Position numbers and translations under genes: made by a program
Notes under the pieces: model-generated
Databases searched by the model: none
What the model was told of the DNA's origin: nothing
Seen by the model: only the letters and a program-made list of their open reading frames with translations
Shown: piece after piece, positions 1 through 5,036 of the stretch
How positions within the stretch are numbered: the first letter of the stretch is position 1
Layout of the letters: each line of letters opens with the position of its first letter
DNA from: an uncultured Lachnospiraceae bacterium
GTDB lineage: Bacteria; Bacillota; Clostridia; Lachnospirales; Lachnospiraceae
Direction: 5' to 3'
DNA length: 5,036 nucleotides
Assembly (NCBI GenBank): GCA_902803745.1
Contig: CADCRB010000079.1
Location: 1 to 5,036 of the forward strand

Positions 1-90
1 CGGCGCGCCGCAGCCCGAAAGGACGAGAGAACCAAGAAGCAGGGCTCCCGCCAGTATCCTTATATATTCACGGCTTATCATGTTTTTCAT
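1..90 (-). CDS. Lipoprotein, N-terminal 30 residues only (3' end beyond the window)
   Basis: An ATG at 90..88 overlaps the kinase stop codon (ATGA) and opens a frame that runs to the window edge. The 30 visible residues form a textbook lipoprotein signal peptide: a basic N-region (MKNMISREYIR), a hydrophobic stretch ILAGALLLGSLVL, and the lipobox LSGC with the lipid-acceptor Cys27, followed by GAP. The product should be exported, lipidated and held on the outer face of the membrane. The mature part is outside the window, so its function cannot be stated. The 4-bp overlap with the kinase suggests translational coupling and a joint role, for example as a ligand-binding or accessory partner of the sensor; that role is inference. 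A second ATG at 81..79 (Met4) is an alternative start, with ACAGG 11 nt upstream of it. The first ATG is preferred for its stop-start overlap and the weak GGAGAGAG 10 nt before it. Confidence 0.85.
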   Translation of the reverse strand, partial: MKNMISREYIRILAGALLLGSLVLSGCGAP

Positions 91-1631
91 AACCTGTCCG
101 CTCTCTCCAATTCAAACCAGAATCCTACGCCATCATCATAGTTTATCACACCGAAAGGTTTATTCAAAGTTTCCATTATTGCCTTAACTATCGAGAGTCC
201 CACTCCCGAGCCTCCGACCTCACGGGTTCTGGCTTTATCGATCTTATAGAATTTATCCCATATCTTTTCAATGGATTCTTCGGGTATGGTCTCTCCGGTA
301 TTGAATACCTGTATCCTGACATTTTCACCGGAATCACTGATACTGACCTCTATCCTTTTTTCTCCTCCTGAATAATTGATGGCATTGGAAAGATAGTTGC
401 CGAAGACCGTCTCGGTCTTGGCCTCGTCGCTCCATACATATACCCTGCCGGGCGGATCAAATGAAATACTGGCTTTTGACCTTTTTGCAAGTATATCGGA
501 GCTTGCTATGATACCTCTGATAAGTTCCGTTACATCAAACCGCTCCATCTTTGCAGGGTCGTTTCCAAACTCGATATGGTTGAGTTCCAGTAGATTAGAT
601 ACCAGCTTACCCATCTTATCCGACTCATCTATTATGACGTCGAGATATTCATTCCTGCTCTCCTCATCATCAGCTATACCGTCCCTCAGTCCCTCGGCAT
701 ATCCTGAGATAAGGGCAATAGGGGTCTTAAGCTCATGCGAGACATTTGAGATAAACTCACTCCGCATGCTCTCGATCTTTTCCTTCTTTTCTATATCCTG
801 CTGAAGCTCGGCATTGGCGCTTTTAAGATCAGAGATGGATCTTTCCAGATGGGATGACATTTCATTCATATGATCCCCCAGCTCACCGATCTCATTATCA
901 ACCTTGCTTTCATACTTCGCGTCAAAGTCGAGATGAGCCATCCTGTCCGATATCTCGGTCAGCTGCAGGATAGGCTCAGTGATCCTCTTTGTAACGAACC
1001 ACATCACGATCGTGCCTACCAGCGCTATGAGGATACAGATATAAAGCATGAATTTAGAAGCTATCTTTGCGCTCTCCCTTATACTCTCCAGCGGAGTCCT
1101 GATAAAGATCAGATTACCGTTAGTAAGGTAGCCCCACAGCTCAATATAATCAGACTTCATAGCGGGATCGGTGCTGGTGGTGATCCTGTAGTTCTCATTT
1201 GAGCCAAGCACGACCGCATCCTCCGGTCCGTTTCCATTGTCCGGCCCTTTATCCTCATCATTGCCGGGTTCATTGCCGGGATCTCCGGATATCATCCTCC
1301 ACAGAAGTCTCGCTGCTATCATCTCCGGATCTCTTTCCGTGGAATAAATGATATTCATGCCGGGATCGACTATGACTACCAGCAGCCTGCTGTCCGCAGT
1401 GAGACGATCCGCGCCGTTCTTAAATGCCTCCCTGTCGGAAGCTGTGCTTTCCGCAAGGTAATCTATGCTGTCATAGGAATTAATAATCTGCTTCTTTTTA
1501 TTTGATATATAGTAGCGCTGCAGGAAGACTGTATTGATAAAGACCAATATCAGCACTACTGCAAACAGCAATAAAATAAATATCGCTGCAAGCTGAGTCC
1601 TTATGCTGTTTCTAAAGCGGAGTTTCTTCAA
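87..1631 (-). CDS. Membrane sensor histidine kinase (HAMP-HisKA-HATPase), TTG start
   Basis: A 514-residue two-component sensor that should autophosphorylate on His299 and pass phosphate to a response regulator. Layout: a basic N-terminus, membrane helix 1 at about 13-37, an extracellular sensor region at about 38-192, membrane helix 2 at about 194-213, HAMP at about 214-265, and a coiled-coil linker at about 262-290. The H-box follows (NVSHELKTP, His299), then the N-box (NYLSNAINYS, Asn412/Asn416), a G1 box reading FNTGETIP (443-450), the F-box IWDKFYK (457-463) and the G2 box GGSGVGLS (473-480). The usual Asp of the G1 box (DxG) is Asn444, which I recognise as common in this VanS-like clostridial group. 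The sensor region contains an LLVVIVDPGMNIIYST strand pair suggestive of a PAS/Cache-like fold, and a Gly/Pro/Asn/Asp-rich loop. The start is TTG at 1631 with AAGGGAG 8 nt upstream; the next Met is residue 92, after helix 1. The gene lies 3 bp after lacZ and overlaps the downstream lipoprotein gene by 4 bp. The signal sensed and the partner regulator are unknown. Confidence 0.95.
   Translation of the reverse strand: MKKLRFRNSIRTQLAAIFILLLFAVVLILVFINTVFLQRYYISNKKKQIINSYDSIDYLAESTASDREAFKNGADRLTADSRLLVVIVDPGMNIIYSTERDPEMIAARLLWRMISGDPGNEPGNDEDKGPDNGNGPEDAVVLGSNENYRITTSTDPAMKSDYIELWGYLTNGNLIFIRTPLESIRESAKIASKFMLYICILIALVGTIVMWFVTKRITEPILQLTEISDRMAHLDFDAKYESKVDNEIGELGDHMNEMSSHLERSISDLKSANAELQQDIEKKEKIESMRSEFISNVSHELKTPIALISGYAEGLRDGIADDEESRNEYLDVIIDESDKMGKLVSNLLELNHIEFGNDPAKMERFDVTELIRGIIASSDILAKRSKASISFDPPGRVYVWSDEAKTETVFGNYLSNAINYSGGEKRIEVSISDSGENVRIQVFNTGETIPEESIEKIWDKFYKIDKARTREVGGSGVGLSIVKAIMETLNKPFGVINYDDGVGFWFELERADRL
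1218..1286 (-). repeat. Low-complexity Gly/Pro/Asn/Asp segment in the kinase sensor region
   Basis: Kinase residues 116-138 consist almost only of Gly, Pro, Asn, Asp and Glu, with the short repeat PGNE/PGND and later PDNGNGPED. At DNA level the 10-mer CATTGCCGGG (plus strand) occurs at 1259-1268 and again at 1271-1280, a 12-nt period. The stretch lies between the LLVVIVDPGMNIIYST strands and the part of the sensor region nearest the second membrane helix, so it is probably a flexible acidic loop outside the membrane. Its length may vary between strains through repeat slippage. Confidence 0.7.
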
Positions 1632-1634
1632 ATC

Positions 1635-4600
1635 TCACACTCCCTTAAAAGAAAATTCAAGCTTCAATGCTTTCTTATTATCTATCATATACTGCGGATG
1701 GACCCGTGCTCCCCAGCTGTCATCCCCTCCTACTCCCATCTGGGCAAGTCCCACGCGCACGTAGGTATAATGTATCTCAGGGAGATCAAAATAATGATCC
1801 GCATTCTCTATCTCCGAGGGTCTGTAAGGCAGCGCAGATACCATCAGGGAATCTCCCTTGATCAGAAGTCCGTGCTCTCTGTCATTGGTTATCATTGCCA
1901 TCCTGACACCCGTATGAGCCCCGGATTCCTGCGGCCTTAAGTAGGGGGCCAGCATATCCTTCACTTCGCCGCTATACAGGCCTATCCTTCCGCAGTCCCT
2001 GTCCGCATAGGTCTCATCCGGTCCTGCGCCGTACCAGCTTATGTCTTTATAATCTGCATCCATGGTAAACATTAAGGAATACTCCGGAAGCTCTCCTATC
2101 TCCGAAGACTTTGGCATCTTCATGCACACATCCACCCATCCGTCAGCATATACTGTATAGCCTAATGTCACCTCTGTCTCAGGCATAGTGCAAAGACGAT
2201 AGGTGAATATGACCTCCACAGATGACTTACGCTCATTAACTTCAGGCATATCGAATTTTATTATTCCATCATCATAATATCTCGTGCTGATAAACTCGGA
2301 GGCCGTCTTCCATTGTGCGGATCTCGTATATTGGAGTGATCCCAGATCGTTGTCGGTCATAGCCCTCCAGAAGTTGGGACGGGGCATCTTTTCGATAAGC
2401 TCCTTCCCGCCGTATACATAGGAGATAAGCCCGCCCTGAATGGCTGAGAACATAACCCTGAAATTATCTCCTGTCACACTGATGCCGTTTTGGCCATGCA
2501 CTGTCTTAAGCTTCTTCTCAGGATGTCTTAAAGTTTTCATCCTGCCATATACATACTGTCCCCAGGACACCTCCTGTCCGCCATCATAATAAGGCGCGTA
2601 GCCAAGCTCAACGAAGGAAATAGTGATCACATACTCCTTTTCTTCCTCATAAGGAAGCTTAAACGGCCACTTGAATTTCTTTTTGGAAAGGGGAGACAGA
2701 TAGAATCTTTCACGATACCTGTCCTTTATATCTCCGTCCTCTGCCACGGTGATAAGGCAGCCGTATTCGGACAGGTCTGTAAAGAGATTCCTGTTTGTAA
2801 GCGTGATACCCTTTTCGTCAGCATCGATCTTTACAGGTCTGTAGTTGTACTTCACATCCTGCATCTTCGGACCGGGCTTCCGGTCCCTTGCAAAGGCTAT
2901 GCCGTCCCCGGAGAAATGTCCGTCATGGGGTCTGTCATGGAAGTCTCCGCCGTAGCCCTCATATTCCCTGCCGTATCTGTCCTTGGTCCTTACGGCCTGA
3001 TCGATATAATCCCAGATAAAGCCTCCATGATACAGAGGCTCCTTGTCAGCCAGATCCGTATAAAGACTCATTCCTCCGCAGGAATTGCCCATGGCATGTG
3101 CATACTCGCAGCTTATGACAGGCTTTTTCTTATTCTTTGCGATATAATCCTTTATCTTCTCTACACTCCAGTACATATTGGACGCAATATCGGTAGTATC
3201 AGGATATCTCATATCATTTACGACGCCTTCATAATGCACCGGTCTCGTATCATCCCAGCCATGAAAGCTGTCATGAAGCTTTTTCATCACGCTTCCGCCA
3301 TAGGCTTCATTTCCGAGAGACCAGATCAGCACACAGGGATGATTCTTATCACGCATGTACATATTGTGCCCGCGGTCAGTCACGTTTTCCAGATACTCCT
3401 CCCTGTCTCCGGGAACCGCATACTCCTCGCTCTTTATGCCTCTGAATATCGGATCCCATACACCATGAGTCTCAAGATTCGTCTCATCTATGACATAGAG
3501 CCCAAGCATATCGCACATATCATAGAAATGAGACTGATTCGGATAATGCGAGGTCCTTACAGCGTTTATATTGTTGCGCTTCATATTTAAGAGGTCTTCA
3601 TTTATCTCGGTCTCCTCAAGCGCCCGACCGTTGATATCGGAGAATTCATGCCTGTTCACTCCGCGGAACACTATACGTTTTCCGTTTATCAGCATCCTTC
3701 CACGCTTTATCTCAAAGCTCCTGAAACCGACAGGCTGGCTCACTATCTCCTGAAGCACCTCCTCTTTGTCATATACATATATTTTAAGATCATAAAGATG
3801 CGGCTTTTCCGCAGACCATTTATACGGATCATCCACCTTATGCTCTATGATGACATCCTGTCCGGTCTGCTTTTTCCCTTTGATAATGAGCTTGCCGTAT
3901 CCGTTTTTTAGCTCATACCGTATCGAGCCTGAGCCGGTCAGCCTCATATCCGCATGAAGCACTGCATCCCTGTATTCTTTATCCAGCAGGGTTTTGATAC
4001 ACATATCCTGTATATGTACCGAAGGCACAGTGAAAAGGGAAACCTCCCTGAAAAGCCCGGTAAATCTGAAGGCATCCTGATCCTCAAGCCAGGTCCCCGA
4101 GGTGAATCTGAACACTGCGACCGCGAGTTTATTCTCGCCCTTATAATCTATAAATTCCGTAAGGTCAAACTCTGAGGGTGTGAAGGAATCCTCCGAATAG
4201 CCTATATAATGTCCGTTAAGCCAAAGAGCCATTCCCGACTCCGCTCCGTCAAACCTTATGCATACCGGCTGATCCTTAAGTTCATCCGGGACAGTGAAGT
4301 ATTTTACATACTCGCCCACGGGATTGTATTCCTCAGGAATATCTCCGGGCTCCACCTCCTCATGCCCTTCCCACAGGTACTGGGTATTCAGATAGGATAT
4401 CTGTCCGTAGCCCTGAAGCTCTATACAGGAGGGCACCGGTATGTCATCCCAGGAATGGCAGTCTGTATCCATACTGTAAAAATCAGGGCAGGCTTCCCGG
4501 ACGGTCTTAAACCATCTGAATTTCCAGTATCCTTTTAAGGAATACCAAAAAGAGGACGACTTATTTTCAAGCTCATCCTCATTCCGGTAATACCTGATAT

Positions 4601-4673
4601 CTGCGTGGGCAGGTATCGTATTTTCTTTGAAAAATCCGGGATCCTTCAAAAGATTCTCATCAAATACCGACAT
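1635..4673 (-). CDS. lacZ: GH2 beta-galactosidase, LacZ type
   Basis: A complete 1012-residue protein (E. coli LacZ is about 1023) that hydrolyses beta-galactosides such as lactose. It has no signal peptide, so it should be cytoplasmic. Approximate domain order: sugar-binding jelly roll 45-215, Ig-like domain 220-318, TIM barrel 320-610, linker beta domain 620-710, and the C-terminal beta-galactosidase small-chain domain 730-1008. Catalytic residues are intact: the acid/base is Glu456 in IWSLGNEAYGG and the nucleophile is Glu523 in SCEYAHAMGN. Also present are NRHE (340-343), RTSHYP (373-378), the Mg-site ETHG (401-404), EDQD with Asp200 (E. coli Asp201), Asn96 (E. coli Asn102) and the late DSWG Trp987 (E. 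coli Trp999). At the sodium-site loop, E. coli Asn604 appears to be Asp590. The ATG at 4673 follows GGGGGGAG with 6 nt spacing, 3 bp after the upstream gene's stop. The neighbours are not lactose genes: no permease or LacI-type regulator is visible. Function is confident by homology; the natural substrate (lactose, plant or host galactosides) is not resolved. Confidence 0.97.
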   Translation of the reverse strand: MSVFDENLLKDPGFFKENTIPAHADIRYYRNEDELENKSSSFWYSLKGYWKFRWFKTVREACPDFYSMDTDCHSWDDIPVPSCIELQGYGQISYLNTQYLWEGHEEVEPGDIPEEYNPVGEYVKYFTVPDELKDQPVCIRFDGAESGMALWLNGHYIGYSEDSFTPSEFDLTEFIDYKGENKLAVAVFRFTSGTWLEDQDAFRFTGLFREVSLFTVPSVHIQDMCIKTLLDKEYRDAVLHADMRLTGSGSIRYELKNGYGKLIIKGKKQTGQDVIIEHKVDDPYKWSAEKPHLYDLKIYVYDKEEVLQEIVSQPVGFRSFEIKRGRMLINGKRIVFRGVNRHEFSDINGRALEETEINEDLLNMKRNNINAVRTSHYPNQSHFYDMCDMLGLYVIDETNLETHGVWDPIFRGIKSEEYAVPGDREEYLENVTDRGHNMYMRDKNHPCVLIWSLGNEAYGGSVMKKLHDSFHGWDDTRPVHYEGVVNDMRYPDTTDIASNMYWSVEKIKDYIAKNKKKPVISCEYAHAMGNSCGGMSLYTDLADKEPLYHGGFIWDYIDQAVRTKDRYGREYEGYGGDFHDRPHDGHFSGDGIAFARDRKPGPKMQDVKYNYRPVKIDADEKGITLTNRNLFTDLSEYGCLITVAEDGDIKDRYRERFYLSPLSKKKFKWPFKLPYEEEKEYVITISFVELGYAPYYDGGQEVSWGQYVYGRMKTLRHPEKKLKTVHGQNGISVTGDNFRVMFSAIQGGLISYVYGGKELIEKMPRPNFWRAMTDNDLGSLQYTRSAQWKTASEFISTRYYDDGIIKFDMPEVNERKSSVEVIFTYRLCTMPETEVTLGYTVYADGWVDVCMKMPKSSEIGELPEYSLMFTMDADYKDISWYGAGPDETYADRDCGRIGLYSGEVKDMLAPYLRPQESGAHTGVRMAMITNDREHGLLIKGDSLMVSALPYRPSEIENADHYFDLPEIHYTYVRVGLAQMGVGGDDSWGARVHPQYMIDNKKALKLEFSFKGV
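1640..1646 (-). promoter_or_regulatory. Ribosome binding site of the histidine kinase; decides the TTG start
   Basis: AAGGGAG lies 8 nt before the TTG at 1631 and inside the last lacZ codons (AAG GGA GTG, then TGA). It supports TTG as the start. No ATG or GTG start occurs between the lacZ stop and the first membrane helix. Confidence 0.8.
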
Positions 4674-4676
4674 ATG

Positions 4677-5036
4677 TCACTCCCCCCGTGCTTCCTGCTC
4701 TTCCGTAAGTATCTCTATCATCTCCCTTACCATCTCCTCATCCTTAAGCTGGAAGAGGAACTCAACTCTTCTTGATGCGGCCATGTCGATCTCACCGTTC
4801 TCATCATATATCGGATTGCTGTAGGAGCGTCCCGTAGCCGAGATCAGATTGCGCATCTCTTCCAGCTGACTGTCGGTCAGGATGCCGCTGTTGTCGCCGA
4901 GACAGTATTCAGCCACGGCGAGGGCGCGTTTCTGTGAGAGCTCCAGATTTGAAAGATAATTACCTTCCGTATCCGTATGTCCTTCTATGAGGATCTCTGA
5001 AATATTATCCTTATATTTGGGGCTGAGCAGTACATC
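4677..5036 (-). CDS. OmpA/MotB C-terminal domain protein, partial (5' end beyond the window)
   Basis: The reading frame is open from the right window edge to a TGA at 4679..4677 and gives the last 119 residues of a longer protein. The fragment is an OmpA-C/MotB-type peptidoglycan-binding domain. GHTDTEGN (residues 19-26 of the fragment) is followed by LSQKRALAV (33-41), then TGRSYSNP (68-75) and ASRRVEF (87-93). Asp22 and Arg37 are 15 residues apart, the same spacing as the diaminopimelate-binding Asp271/Arg286 pair of Acinetobacter OmpA, so peptidoglycan binding outside the membrane is likely. The end is a charged, probably helical tail rich in Glu. The true start and any membrane helix or coiled coil lie outside the window; an internal GTG at 4916 is not a credible start because the GHTD motif lies upstream of it. 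In Gram-positives such domains usually belong to MotB-like or envelope-anchoring proteins, often beside a MotA/TolQ-like channel, which cannot be seen here. The family call is strong and the specific role is unknown. Confidence 0.88.
   Translation of the reverse strand, partial: DVLLSPKYKDNISEILIEGHTDTEGNYLSNLELSQKRALAVAEYCLGDNSGILTDSQLEEMRNLISATGRSYSNPIYDENGEIDMAASRRVEFLFQLKDEEMVREMIEILTEEQEARGE
4680..4687 (-). promoter_or_regulatory. Ribosome binding site of lacZ
   Basis: GGGGGGAG lies 6 nt before the lacZ ATG. It is embedded in the last sense codons of the OmpA-like gene (CGG GGG GAG, then TGA). A ribosome finishing the upstream gene therefore sits on this site, which favours translational coupling. 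Confidence 0.8.

Noticed and set aside
308..443. Kinase inactivated by Asn444 in the G1 ATP box
   Set aside because: All other boxes are intact, and NTG or NSG in this position is, to my knowledge, usual in this clostridial kinase group, so a dead kinase is not supported.
1629..1640. LacZ-histidine kinase gene fusion
   Set aside because: The two are in one frame, but a TGA separates them, and the kinase has its own Shine-Dalgarno and start. LacZ also ends at its normal length.
2916..3590. A 224-codon plus-strand open frame opposite lacZ
   Set aside because: It lies wholly antisense to the conserved catalytic core of lacZ, and its translation has no recognisable domain. It is best explained as a shadow of lacZ codon use. 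The other plus-strand frames opposite lacZ and the kinase were rejected for the same reason.
4677..4916. A separate 79-residue gene starting at GTG 4916
   Set aside because: The frame continues open to the window edge and the upstream 40 residues contain the GHTD part of the OmpA domain, so the GTG is an internal Val codon.
4677..5036. ZorB of a Zorya-type defence system
   Set aside because: The OmpA-like domain would fit ZorB, but the next genes are LacZ and a histidine kinase, not ZorC, ZorD or ZorE. No defence protein is visible.
1..5036. Promoters, terminators, tRNAs, insertion sequences or CRISPR repeats
   Set aside because: Coding sequence covers essentially every base, and the gaps are 3 bp. 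I saw no terminal inverted repeats, spaced direct repeats or RNA gene signatures.

Overview
The window looks like a piece of a Gram-positive Clostridia genome, most likely a gut or rumen Lachnospiraceae relative. This is an inference from protein style. The histidine kinase carries the NTG-type ATP box and IWDKFYKIDKARTRE-type segment that I associate with clostridial VanS-like kinases, and the GC content is intermediate. No species can be named from the sequence.

All recognisable genes lie on the minus strand and are packed so tightly that the window is almost certainly the inside of one transcript. In transcription order (right to left) they are: the C-terminal 119 residues of an OmpA/MotB-type peptidoglycan-binding protein (5' end outside the window); a complete 1012-residue GH2 LacZ-type beta-galactosidase; a complete 514-residue membrane sensor histidine kinase starting at TTG; and the first 30 residues of a lipoprotein (rest outside the window). 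The spacings are 3 bp, 3 bp and a 4-bp ATGA overlap. No intergenic stretch is long enough for a promoter or terminator, so both must lie outside the window.

The gene mix is unusual. A cytoplasmic lactose-cleaving enzyme sits between a cell-wall-anchoring protein and a two-component sensor, and no response regulator is adjacent to the kinase on its upstream side. The kinase-lipoprotein pair looks like a functional unit. The sugar enzyme and the OmpA-like protein may be joined to it only by position. The two junctions around lacZ share one layout: the Shine-Dalgarno lies in the last sense codons of the upstream gene, followed by TGA, one NAT triplet and then the start codon, all in one reading frame. 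This suggests translational coupling. I do not see a new defence system, mobile element, RNA gene or CRISPR array here.
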